Made by a program: the position numbers and the translations under genes
Shown here: piece by piece, positions 14,010-21,702 of the stretch
Layout: the number at the start of each line of letters is the position of its first letter
Position numbering within the stretch: the stretch's first letter is position 1
Notes under the pieces: model-generated
What the model saw: only the letters and a program-made list of their open reading frames with translations
Told to the model about the DNA's origin: nothing
Databases searched by the model: none
IMG/VR virus record: IMGVR_UViG_3300018080_000560
Location: 1 to 25,194 of that record
Length of the DNA stretch: 25,194 nucleotides
From: a virus
Reading direction: 5' to 3' (one strand)

Positions 14010-16600
14010 TGGCAACGAATAAGAAGATATTTATAGAGATAGTTACTAAAACAAGTGGCGCAGAAAAAGGATTAGATAATGTAGGAAACGCTGCTGATAA
14101 GTCGGGAAAGAAAGCAGATCAAGCAAGTAAGTCATTTTTAGGATTAGGAAGAACATTTACTGCAATAGCAAGAGGATTTGTTATTGTTAAGTCTTTTCAG
14201 TTGTTGGCTCAAGCGATAGGAGGTGCAGTAAAAGTTAGCGCGGACTTTGAGTTAGCTATGAACAAGGTTAAAGCAACAACAAAAGCCTCAACACCTGAGT
14301 TTAATAAGTTAAAAGCTGCTGCAAGAGAATTAGCTTTAGGGACAATGTTTACCGCAACGCAGGTGTCTGAGCTTCAATTAGCTTATTCTAAGTTAGGTTT
14401 CACAACTCAAGAGATCTTAGATGCAACAGACGCGACCTTAGACTTAGCAACAGCAACAGGTGAAGACTTAGCTAGTGCAGCAGATGTTGTTGGTTCTACT
14501 ATTAGAGGTTTTAATTTAGACGCTGTTGAAGCAGGTCGGGTTGCTGATGTTATGGCTGCTTCATTCACTTCTAGTGCATTAAATTTAGAGAGCTTTAAGC
14601 AGTCAATGAAAACGGTTGCTCCAATCGCTAACGCTGCGAATATTAGCTTAGAGACAACTACAGCAATGCTTTCTGTTTTAGCGGATTCTGGTTTAAGAGG
14701 CACAAGAGCAGCAACAGGATTGAAAAACTTAATGTCTCAATTAGTTGATCCTTCATCTAAGTTAGCGAAGGAACTAGGTTTCACAATAAATAATGCTGAA
14801 GGAGCTACTATTGCTTTTAGAAAACTTTCAGAAAGTAATATAGACTTAGCAAAAGCAACAAAATTAACAGACAAACGATCGTTAGCCGCATTTGCTACAT
14901 TCTTAAAAGGAACAGACGCTTTAGAAAAGTTAAATAAGTCTTATAAAGATGTTAAGGGAGCGTCAAAAGAAATGGCAGATGTTGTTGAGGATAGTGTAAG
15001 TATAAAATTAGATAAGTTTTTCTCCGCTATAGAAGTTTTCGCAGAATCTAATAGTGGGGCATTACTTGTTTCAATAGGAAGGTTATTAGATGAAATAACA
15101 GAGTTTATAAATTCAACTGACCCAGCTCTAAAAATAATAAAAAAGGCAGACACAGTAATGAAGGAGTTTACTGATGGAGTGGATTTAGCCGAAGTATCCA
15201 CTGGTAAACTAAAAAACAAAATAAATGAATTAAAAGAATCTAATGAAGGGTTAAAAACAAGTATTGAAGATCAAAAGTCTCCTTTAGATGAAAGGAATGA
15301 GTTAATAGCTAAATCATTCGAGTTAGCTCAAAAAGGTCAGAATTTAAATATATTAGAATCTACAAGATTAGAAGAGCTAAATAAACAATACGAATCAGGA
15401 GCGGCAGTGATGAAAGACAATACTGCGGAGAAGAATGTAAACAATGATACTTCAAAAGAGCAAATTAAGGTTAACGACAAGGTGATTGCTCAATTAGAAA
15501 AAGAGATAAAATTAAGATCATTAAAGAAAACTGATTCTGAAGACCCTATTTCTCCTTTAAGTGATACATCAAGTTTAGACTTAACTGCCGCAGCTGCTAC
15601 TGCCGCTACAAACGCTGTTGCAGGATATAATGATGAAATGGCTAAAATGGCTTCAATGGAAGTCCCTACAAAACACATGACAGGCTTTGAGATGCTTGGA
15701 GACTCTATATTAGCTATATTTGATAAGGAAGATCAATTAAGAGCAGCGCAAGATACTTTAGCGTCTTTTAATGATTTGTTTCAGGTTACACAACAAAATA
15801 GGTTAAATGATCTTGTAATTGCTAACGACAACGCGATGCTTTCTTTGCAACAAACCAATGACGAAGCAATGGCTAGATTCGATATAGACCAACAACATGA
15901 ACTTGAGTCTTTTGTAGGAACACAACAACAGAAAGCAGACTTTGAAAGACAAAACTCTTTAGAAAGATTAGAAAAAGAGAAGGAGCTAAGAAACGCAGAA
16001 GAGGCTTTAAGAAAAAAACAATTAAAAGAAGAAAATAAAATAGCGCAGAAAGCATTTAGAGTTAATAAGGCAAATGCGATAGCAGATATAGCAATAAACA
16101 CAGGTATAGCTGTTGCTAAACTTTGGGGGCAAACAGGAGTTGGTGCGCCAGTTATTATTCCTTTACTATTAGCCTCTGCTGCTGCTCAGAGTGCTTCTGT
16201 TGCTGGGCAAAAATATCAGCCTAAGACATTTGAAGAAGGTGGTGCTATTAACGGTCCAAGTCATTCAGAAGGTGGTGTTCCTTTTACTGTTGCTGGTCGT
16301 GCAGGATTCGAAGCAGAAGGTGGAGAGTACATGTTCTCAAGAAAGACAGTAGATAGATTAGGTACAGGATTATTAGATGCAATTAACTTCGGTGGTGCTT
16401 CTCCTAGACTGTTTGCTGATGGTGGTGTAGTTAGTGCTTCATCTGTCTCACAGAATGCTTTCGGAGGAATGGAAATGGCTGAAATGATTGGTGGTATCAT
16501 AGCTCAAACTGTTACCGAAATCCCTGTTGTGAATGTTGCAACAGACACGTTCAATGCAAGCAGATCGGTACAATCAGCACAAGATATGGCATCTTTCTAA
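14009..16600 (+). CDS. Tail tape measure protein
   Basis: 863 aa. Residues about 75-260 carry the typical tape-measure core (ADFELAMNKVKATTKASTPE, ELALGTMFTATQVSELQLAY, AADVVGSTIRGFNLDAVEAG, MAASFTSSALNLESF, SVLADSGLRGTRAATGL), as in the TP901-type family. Charged helical regions follow (390-470 and about 620-690). Then come a hydrophobic helix (GAPVIIPLLLASAAAQSASV) and the usual glycine-rich end with FEEGGAINGPSHSEGGVPF and EAEGGEYMFSRKTVD. It sets tail length and is ejected first into the cell membrane. By the usual 0.15 nm per residue rule the tail would be near 130 nm. Starts at TAATG; followed by an 80-nt gap with a palindrome. Confidence 0.95.
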   Translation: MATNKKIFIEIVTKTSGAEKGLDNVGNAADKSGKKADQASKSFLGLGRTFTAIARGFVIVKSFQLLAQAIGGAVKVSADFELAMNKVKATTKASTPEFNKLKAAARELALGTMFTATQVSELQLAYSKLGFTTQEILDATDATLDLATATGEDLASAADVVGSTIRGFNLDAVEAGRVADVMAASFTSSALNLESFKQSMKTVAPIANAANISLETTTAMLSVLADSGLRGTRAATGLKNLMSQLVDPSSKLAKELGFTINNAEGATIAFRKLSESNIDLAKATKLTDKRSLAAFATFLKGTDALEKLNKSYKDVKGASKEMADVVEDSVSIKLDKFFSAIEVFAESNSGALLVSIGRLLDEITEFINSTDPALKIIKKADTVMKEFTDGVDLAEVSTGKLKNKINELKESNEGLKTSIEDQKSPLDERNELIAKSFELAQKGQNLNILESTRLEELNKQYESGAAVMKDNTAEKNVNNDTSKEQIKVNDKVIAQLEKEIKLRSLKKTDSEDPISPLSDTSSLDLTAAAATAATNAVAGYNDEMAKMASMEVPTKHMTGFEMLGDSILAIFDKEDQLRAAQDTLASFNDLFQVTQQNRLNDLVIANDNAMLSLQQTNDEAMARFDIDQQHELESFVGTQQQKADFERQNSLERLEKEKELRNAEEALRKKQLKEENKIAQKAFRVNKANAIADIAINTGIAVAKLWGQTGVGAPVIIPLLLASAAAQSASVAGQKYQPKTFEEGGAINGPSHSEGGVPFTVAGRAGFEAEGGEYMFSRKTVDRLGTGLLDAINFGGASPRLFADGGVVSASSVSQNAFGGMEMAEMIGGIIAQTVTEIPVVNVATDTFNASRSVQSAQDMASF

Positions 16601-16617
16601 TTTTTTTATAGAATAGT

Positions 16618-16633
16618 GTATACTTTAGTATAC
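16618..16633. promoter_or_regulatory. Palindrome in the gap before the head genes
   Basis: GTATACT-TT-AGTATAC, a perfect inverted repeat with 7-nt arms, in the only real gap (16601-16679) between tail and head genes. It contains TACTTTAG (16622-16629), a five-of-six match to the Bacteroidetes -7 element TAnnTTTG. It may be an operator or part of the promoter for the capsid operon; a terminator is unlikely because no T tract follows. Confidence 0.4.
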
Positions 16634-16679
16634 AAAATGACGTATAAGGATATATATTGTATAGAAAAATAGACAGTAA

Positions 16680-17813
16680 ATGAAATTTAGATCAGACGTA
16701 TGTTTCTCAAATTCAAGCTTAGACGCTGTTGACGAACATGCAGGAGTTATAAAAGGAGTGACGATTGCAAGGGAAGGTATTGCAAAAGGTCATGGAGTGT
16801 TTTTAGATTCAGAATTTATATCAAAAGTTGCACAGCTAGGTAACGAAGCAGAACAAGGCGTTAAAGTAAGATTTGGACACCCTAACATGTGTTCGGACGC
16901 TTTAGGAACATACTTAGGAAGGTTTAAAAACTTTAGAGTTGTTGAGGACAAGGTTTATGCAGATTTACACATGGATGAAGTGGCTAAGAAGTCTCCTAAC
17001 GGGGATTTATACAGCTATGTATTTGCTATGGCACGTTCTAATCCTGATATGTTTGGTAACAGCATTGTTTTTAGAGCTGGTGAGTCGAGATTTGAAGAGG
17101 AAATGGGAGAAAACGAAGAAGTAATCAAGAAAGAATACACTTCTATTGTTGCTTTACACGCTTCTGATCTAGTGGATACGCCTGCTGCTACTGAATCTTT
17201 ATTTTCTTCTGACATGAGTTCTGCAAAGATTACTCAATTCTTACAGGAGAATCCTGAAATCGAGGAATTACTGTTTAACACACCTGACATTGACAGGGTT
17301 GTTGAGCAATTCAAGAATAGATATGAAAATTACAAATCAAAAAAGAACAAAATGGAAAAATCATTTAGTGAAAAAGTAAAAGACGCTTTAGTTTCTTTCG
17401 GATTAATGTCAGAGAACGCTGAAGAGTCTAACGTAGCTGAGGTAGAATCAAATGAAGAGACTCCTGTAGCTGAAGAAGCTCCTGCTGTAGAAGAACCAAA
17501 AGAAGAGTTTTCAAACGAGGAGGCAACAGAAGCAATGGAGCAAGCTGTTGAGAAGTTTGAGGAAGAAAAAGAAGAGTTAACTAAGGCTTTTGATGCAAAA
17601 GAAGCTGACTTAAATCATGCTTTAGCTGAGTTAGGAGAAGAAGTTAAGTCTTTAAAAGCTGAATTAGATTCAAAACAAGCTGAATTAGATGCTTTATCTG
17701 CTAAACCAACTGAATTAGAAGGTGAAGCTGATGCTAACATCACAGGTGAGGAAGCTAAGTTAAGCTCATCTCAAGAGGCTTTAATGGCATACTTAAAAGA
17801 GATTAAAGGATAA
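16680..17813 (+). CDS. Head maturation protease fused to scaffold
   Basis: 377 aa. The N-terminal half (about 1-180) is protease-like: VKVRFGHPNMCSDALGTYLG with candidate His H67, RFKNFRVVEDKVYADLHM, MARSNPDMFGNSIVFRA with candidate Ser S128, and ALHASDLVDTPAATESLF. This fits a prohead protease that trims capsid and scaffold. The C-terminal half (from about residue 225) is acidic coiled coil (EEA-rich repeats, then KEADLNHALAELGEEVKSLK AELDSKQAELDALSAK) and would be the scaffold for capsid assembly. An in-frame ATG at 17352 with an A-rich upstream could make the scaffold alone, as with lambda C/Nu3. It precedes the capsid gene, in keeping with its role. Confidence 0.83.
   Translation: MKFRSDVCFSNSSLDAVDEHAGVIKGVTIAREGIAKGHGVFLDSEFISKVAQLGNEAEQGVKVRFGHPNMCSDALGTYLGRFKNFRVVEDKVYADLHMDEVAKKSPNGDLYSYVFAMARSNPDMFGNSIVFRAGESRFEEEMGENEEVIKKEYTSIVALHASDLVDTPAATESLFSSDMSSAKITQFLQENPEIEELLFNTPDIDRVVEQFKNRYENYKSKKNKMEKSFSEKVKDALVSFGLMSENAEESNVAEVESNEETPVAEEAPAVEEPKEEFSNEEATEAMEQAVEKFEEEKEELTKAFDAKEADLNHALAELGEEVKSLKAELDSKQAELDALSAKPTELEGEADANITGEEAKLSSSQEALMAYLKEIKG
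17352..17813 (+). CDS. Possible nested internal start for scaffold alone
   Basis: In-frame ATG at 17352 (residue 225 of the protease gene), preceded by an A-rich stretch (AAATCAAAAAAGAACAAA), gives a 153-residue protein starting MEKSFSEKVKDALVSFGLMS. It covers all of the acidic coiled-coil scaffold and none of the protease. This mirrors known nested scaffold genes. It is inference from the domain boundary and start context only. Confidence 0.35.
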   Translation: MEKSFSEKVKDALVSFGLMSENAEESNVAEVESNEETPVAEEAPAVEEPKEEFSNEEATEAMEQAVEKFEEEKEELTKAFDAKEADLNHALAELGEEVKSLKAELDSKQAELDALSAKPTELEGEADANITGEEAKLSSSQEALMAYLKEIKG

Positions 17814-17829
17814 ACTAAATTAAGCAATT

Positions 17830-18000
17830 ATGAAAATCAAATTCGTCAAAGACGGTAAAGAAATCGAGGCTGAGATTCCTGAGTCTGATTTCAAACACTT
17901 CGAAGAGAAGTATGAAGCAAAAAAGGTTGGAGGTTCTGCACCTAAAAAAGCTGCACCTAAGAGGTCAGCAAAGAAAGAAGAACCAAAAGAAGATAAATAA
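17830..18000 (+). CDS. Small protein with basic/acidic K-A-P-E tail, 56 aa
   Basis: Residues 1-32 (MKIKFVKDGKEIEAEIPESD FKHFEEKYEAKK) look like a small ubiquitin-like or beta-alpha fold. The tail (VGGSAPKKAAPKRSAKKEEP) is a disordered charged linker. A very similar tail (SAPKK) ends the gene at 20024, even at DNA level (GCACCTAAAAAAG). The position directly before the capsid gene suggests a capsid accessory or head-completion protein. Start context AATTATG. Confidence 0.65.
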   Translation: MKIKFVKDGKEIEAEIPESDFKHFEEKYEAKKVGGSAPKKAAPKRSAKKEEPKEDK

Positions 18001-18030
18001 TAATTTTTAAACAAAACAAATTTTTAAGAA

Positions 18031-19380
18031 ATGGCTGATTTAATGTCACATGCTCTTAGTTTCTCAAAAGAATCAATTAGAGAGTATTTTATCAAACCAA
18101 TGTTCGTTCAATCGGACATCAGAGACATCGTAACTGTAAGAACAGATATCAAGAACTCTGAAAAATTAGACTTCATTGACAACTTAGACAAGATTACTAA
18201 GGCTTATGCTCAAGGTACATCTTTCACAACTTCAACTGGAGTAACAATCACTCAGAAGACTTTACAAGTTTCTGACATGAAAGCTGAGATCGCTCAAAAC
18301 GGTAAAGCGTTCTTAAACTACGTAAAAGAGTCTTTATTGGCTAAAGGTGTAGATGAGAATGATATCGCTAAAGGTGATGGATTATTCGAGCAAATCGCTA
18401 TGGAAATTTACATGGCTGGTTTAGCTAGAGACTTCCAAAGACAAATCTTCTTCGGAGATGTTGTTAAAGAAGACATCGTTTCTGGTGTGCCTGATGGTTC
18501 TTTAGATGCTGACTACAAAGAGTACGATGGATTCTGGACTAGAATCATTGATGCTTTTGATGCTTCTACAATTCCTGCTGCTCAGTACTTAGACTTAAAC
18601 TCTTCTACTTACCAAACTACTGTTGCGGTAAAAGAAGTTGATACAGTAACTTTAACAGGGACTTCAGGAACAGCTAACGTTAATATCAACGGAGTAGACT
18701 ACTTAGCTACTTTCGATACTGACTTAACTACTACTGCTGCTAACTTCGTAACATCTCACGCTGCTACTATTTTAGCTAGATTCGGTAAGATTGTTGTTAC
18801 TTCTTCTGGAGCTGATATCATCGTTACTGCTGGTGTTGCTGGTATGGCTCAACAAGATCCTACAGCTACTAACGTGTCAGGAGATTTAGCTGGTACTAAC
18901 GCTAACACTACTGCTAACGTTGCTAACACAACTTTAAAGACAGATGCTTCTTTAACTGCTTTCAAAGCGTTATGGTCTAAGATGCCTGCTTCTTTAAAAG
19001 GATTAATGCAGAAAGAAGGTAAGATTATGGTTACTGGTTCTGTTGCTGATAACTACATCGACACTATCGAAGCATTGAATGGTTCTGACGCTGCTTACTT
19101 CACTTTAAGAGATGGAGAAAAAGTTAAGGCTTTCAGAGGTATTCCTGTTATCGAAAGAATCGAGTGGGATGAGCATATCGAGGATGACTTCGCAAGTGTA
19201 AGACCACACAGAATCTTATTCACTATTCCTAGAAACTTAGTTGTAGGAACAGATGGAATTTCTGACGACACTAAAGTAGAGTCTTGGTATGAGATCTTAA
19301 CTCAAAATAGACATATGAGAGTTGAGTACAAGGCTGGTACACAATATATTCACGAGGACTACATAGTTGCTGCTTACTAG
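18031..19380 (+). CDS. Major capsid protein
   Basis: 449 aa with an HK97-fold capsid pattern: N-terminal arm and E-loop-like region (MADLMSHALSFSKESIREYF, TKAYAQGTSFTTSTGVTITQ), a P-domain helix region with MEIYMAGLARDFQRQIFFGD (127-143), and a C-terminal end with KVKAFRGIPVIERIEWDEHI and VGTDGISDDTKVESWYEILTQNRHM. Residues about 203-290 appear to be an inserted threonine- and alanine-rich beta domain (TVTLTGTSGTANVNINGVDY ... DIIVTAGVAGMAQQ). Codon use differs from neighbours, with more C-ending codons (TTC, TAC, AAC, GAC, ATC), as expected for a highly expressed protein. It follows the protease/scaffold gene and is followed by a terminator, typical for the main head protein. Confidence 0.92.
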   Translation: MADLMSHALSFSKESIREYFIKPMFVQSDIRDIVTVRTDIKNSEKLDFIDNLDKITKAYAQGTSFTTSTGVTITQKTLQVSDMKAEIAQNGKAFLNYVKESLLAKGVDENDIAKGDGLFEQIAMEIYMAGLARDFQRQIFFGDVVKEDIVSGVPDGSLDADYKEYDGFWTRIIDAFDASTIPAAQYLDLNSSTYQTTVAVKEVDTVTLTGTSGTANVNINGVDYLATFDTDLTTTAANFVTSHAATILARFGKIVVTSSGADIIVTAGVAGMAQQDPTATNVSGDLAGTNANTTANVANTTLKTDASLTAFKALWSKMPASLKGLMQKEGKIMVTGSVADNYIDTIEALNGSDAAYFTLRDGEKVKAFRGIPVIERIEWDEHIEDDFASVRPHRILFTIPRNLVVGTDGISDDTKVESWYEILTQNRHMRVEYKAGTQYIHEDYIVAAY

Positions 19381-19397
19381 TATATTCTTTATCATCG

Positions 19398-19424
19398 GGG
19401 AGTGACTTCGGTTGCTCCCTTTTA
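19398..19424 (+). terminator. Intrinsic terminator with UUCG tetraloop after capsid gene
   Basis: GGGAGTGAC (19398-19406), loop TTCG, GTTGCTCCC (19411-19419): nine pairs including two G-U, closed by C(UUCG)G, an ultra-stable tetraloop, followed by TTTTATT. It would limit read-through from the capsid gene into the tail tube gene, giving more capsid mRNA than downstream mRNA. Confidence 0.9.
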
Positions 19425-19448
19425 TTAAACATTTAAAATTTAACAATT

Positions 19449-19970
19449 ATGGCATTATTAGCTGCGGGAACAACTCAGAGTTGTACAAGTGCTAATTCAG
19501 GTGGGATTAAAAGAATCTATCTTGCTAACGCTGATGACGTAAGTGCTTTCACTTATGCTTCAAACGTTGCTACTGTTATTGCTATGGCTATGTCCAAAGT
19601 ATTCTATGAGTTCGAGTTCGAACAAGATACTGCTGAGTGGAGAGAGTCAGGTGAGTTAGTAAACGGTTCTGCAAAATACACTGAGGAATTAGAGTTTTAT
19701 ATCAGATTAAACAATGACACAAACAGAACAATCTTAGATGCATTATCTAACAATTGTGGTTATATTGCTGTTGTAGAAGATTCTAACGGAACACATTGGC
19801 TTTTAGGAGCTAGCGAAGGGTTAGGAAAAGAAAGACCATTGAAATTAGTTTCTGATACTACTACAAGTGGTAAGGAATTAACAGATCAAGCTGGTTCTAT
19901 TATCGTTTTAGGAGCTATGTCTCAAACTAAAGCGGTTACTGTTACTCAAGATATGAGTTCATTATTATAA
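19449..19970 (+). CDS. Probable major tail tube protein
   Basis: 173 aa with the pattern of a Bacteroidetes phage tail tube protein: MALLAAGTTQSCTSANSGGI KRIYLANADDV, then KVFYEFEFEQDTAEWRESGE LVNGSAKYTEELEFYI, then GYIAVVEDSNGTHWLLGASE and RPLKLVSDTTTSGKELTDQA. Strand-rich, no membrane segment. It lies just after the capsid gene, between two strong terminators, as expected for a virion protein made in large amounts. Another structural role, such as a head decoration protein, cannot be excluded. Start context AATTATG. Confidence 0.72.
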   Translation: MALLAAGTTQSCTSANSGGIKRIYLANADDVSAFTYASNVATVIAMAMSKVFYEFEFEQDTAEWRESGELVNGSAKYTEELEFYIRLNNDTNRTILDALSNNCGYIAVVEDSNGTHWLLGASEGLGKERPLKLVSDTTTSGKELTDQAGSIIVLGAMSQTKAVTVTQDMSSLL

Positions 19971-19977
19971 TCCATTT

Positions 19978-20008
19978 AGGGGAGGGATAAAACTCCCCTT
20001 TTTATTTT
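19978..20008 (+). terminator. Intrinsic terminator after tail tube gene
   Basis: AGGGGAG (19978-19984) pairs with CTCCCCT (19993-19999), loop of 8 nt (GGATAAAA), followed by TTTTATTTT. It lies right after the stop of the 173-aa gene and before the next ATG, so the tube gene is a short, high-output unit. Confidence 0.88.
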
Positions 20009-20023
20009 CTATAAACAATTATT

Positions 20024-20206
20024 ATGGCAAAATACATCTATAAAAAAGAAGACGAACTAACAGTAGTTTGGATTGGAAGAGATAAGTACATCTTATGTGA
20101 ATGTACTCAAGAGCAATTAAGAAAGATCTATGATAATGGACTTGGTTGCGTTGATAAAGAAGCTGAGAAGAAGTCAGCACCTAAAAAAGAAAAAGAAGAA
20201 GAATAA
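20024..20206 (+). CDS. Small protein with charged tail, 60 aa
   Basis: MAKYIYKKEDELTVVWIGRD KYILCECTQEQLRKIYDNGL, then a charged tail with EKKSAPKKEKEEE. The body has the 'YxxK...IGxxxY.l...TQeqL..iyd.Gl' pattern of short phage head-tail proteins of unknown exact role. The tail resembles that of the gene at 17830. It lies between the tube terminator and the portal gene and starts with context ATTATG. Confidence 0.65.
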   Translation: MAKYIYKKEDELTVVWIGRDKYILCECTQEQLRKIYDNGLGCVDKEAEKKSAPKKEKEEE

Positions 20207-20216
20207 AAGTCTTTAG

Positions 20217-21539
20217 ATGGAACAAGATAATAAGCAGTTAACCAACAATCCTGTTGAGCAGAATAAGTTTTCCTCTAGTGTAATATCTACAACTAGTGCT
20301 TCTACAATTAAAGAGCCTAGTAAAGTAGATTATAACTCGCTAGACTACATTTCATTTGGAACAGATAACTTATTCCCTCAAGGATTAGCTATATTAAACA
20401 GAAGATCAGCGACTCACAGAAGTATTCTTAACAATAAAGTTACTTACTCATTAGGTAGAGGTTTTATTACTGAGAATAACGACAGATTAGCTCAATATAT
20501 CAAGCAAGTTAACAGTAAGAGAGAATCCCTTAGAAAGGTTCTAAAGAAGATTTTCAACGATTGGTATAGTTTCGGTAATGCTTACTTAGAAGTGGTCTTA
20601 ATCCCTAACGGAGAGCCTCAGTTCTTCCATCATGACGCTACTAAAGCGAGAATAAGTAAAGACAGACAAAATGTAATATTCCATCCCGATTGGAAACAGT
20701 ATGAAGGTAAAAAGAAATTTGCTAAAGTTCTACCTCTATATCCTGAGTTCAAGAAGATTGATGGCTTTGAGAGAGCTATATTCCACTTTAAGCAGTATGA
20801 ACCTGAGTTCTGTGATTACGGAGTTCCTGACTGGATTGCTGCATTAGATGCTGCTGCAATTGGGTATAAGACTAACAGATGGAATCTTTCAAGACTTGAG
20901 AATAGTTTCCAAGTTTCAGGTATCTTAGAGATCGTAGGCGACATGTCTATGGAGGATGCTAAGAAGGTAAAAAAAGATTTAGCAAGCAACTTCTCAGGAG
21001 AAGAGAATGTTGGAAAGCTATTAACAATAACAAGACAGTTTGCAGAGTCAGGAAGTGGATCTACATTCACTCCTTTAGTTCAAACTTCAGATGGTGAGTG
21101 GATTAACTTACACCAACAATCAGATTCAGATTTAATTATAGCGCATAATTGGTTTAGAAGTTTATCTGGTATTTCAGACTCTACAGGGTTTGATACTAAA
21201 AGGATTAGAAACGAATACCAAGTTGCAAAGAACACTGTAATTGGAGAGAATCAAGACGCAATCTTATCTGAGATTAAATTCTTGATCGAGGAACACTCTA
21301 GCATGGACGCTGAGGTATTATCTTTCAGAAATGAGTCTCCTGTATCATTAATTGATTTAATTGACGTTAACAGCATTATTACTGTTGATGAAGCTAGAGA
21401 GAACAGCTTAGGTTTAGCTAACTATCATGATGCTGAAAAAGGTAATAAACTTATTTCTGAGATCAGAGAAGAAGCAATGCTAAGAGGACAACAGAAAGAG
21501 ACTACAGATCAACAGAAGGATGGTGATGCAAGAGATTAA
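20217..21539 (+). CDS. Portal protein
   Basis: 440 aa of HK97/PBSX-type portal pattern: DYISFGTDNLFPQGLAILNR RSATHRSILNNKVTYSLGRG at the start, LKKIFNDWYSFGNAYLEVVL (about 108-127), IFHFKQYEPEFCDYGVPDWI AALDAAAIGYKTNRWNLSRL, then GILEIVGDMSMEDAKKVKKD and the acidic, disordered C-terminus (GQQKETTDQQKDGDARD). It forms the ring in the head vertex through which DNA is packed by the terminase and released. Length is normal. In most phages it is next to the large terminase; here it is 13 kb away and downstream of the capsid gene. It overlaps the next gene by 20 nt. Confidence 0.92.
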   Translation: MEQDNKQLTNNPVEQNKFSSSVISTTSASTIKEPSKVDYNSLDYISFGTDNLFPQGLAILNRRSATHRSILNNKVTYSLGRGFITENNDRLAQYIKQVNSKRESLRKVLKKIFNDWYSFGNAYLEVVLIPNGEPQFFHHDATKARISKDRQNVIFHPDWKQYEGKKKFAKVLPLYPEFKKIDGFERAIFHFKQYEPEFCDYGVPDWIAALDAAAIGYKTNRWNLSRLENSFQVSGILEIVGDMSMEDAKKVKKDLASNFSGEENVGKLLTITRQFAESGSGSTFTPLVQTSDGEWINLHQQSDSDLIIAHNWFRSLSGISDSTGFDTKRIRNEYQVAKNTVIGENQDAILSEIKFLIEEHSSMDAEVLSFRNESPVSLIDLIDVNSIITVDEARENSLGLANYHDAEKGNKLISEIREEAMLRGQQKETTDQQKDGDARD

Positions 21540-21702
21540 AAACAACATAAACTTGACATTAGATATTATAGTAGGAAGCTCTTTCGCTATACACCTAACT
21601 AACGTGAATGATTGGGCAGCAATTGTAGCAATAATAGTTGGTTGCATCCGTATCGGAGAGTGGCTTTTTGACGTATATAAGAAATATAAAAACAAAAAAT
21701 AA
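21520..21702 (+). CDS. Small membrane protein, holin-like
   Basis: 60 aa. After a short polar start (MVMQEIKNN) there is a hydrophobic stretch (LTLDIIVGSSFAIHL), a short turn (TNVNDW), a stronger hydrophobic helix (AAIVAIIVGCIRIGEWLF) and a lysine-rich end (YKKYKNKK). Two membrane-like helices with a positive tail fit a small holin, the phage protein that opens the inner membrane at lysis. No endolysin gene is next to it in the window, so holin is inference. The ATG at 21526 is an alternative start. Confidence 0.5.
   Translation: MVMQEIKNNINLTLDIIVGSSFAIHLTNVNDWAAIVAIIVGCIRIGEWLFDVYKKYKNKK

Noticed and set aside
14407-16500. Several minus-strand ORFs of 60-106 aa inside the tape measure gene
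   Set aside because: Shadows of a well-supported tape measure gene; compositions are hydrophobic or Ser-rich artefacts of antisense reading.
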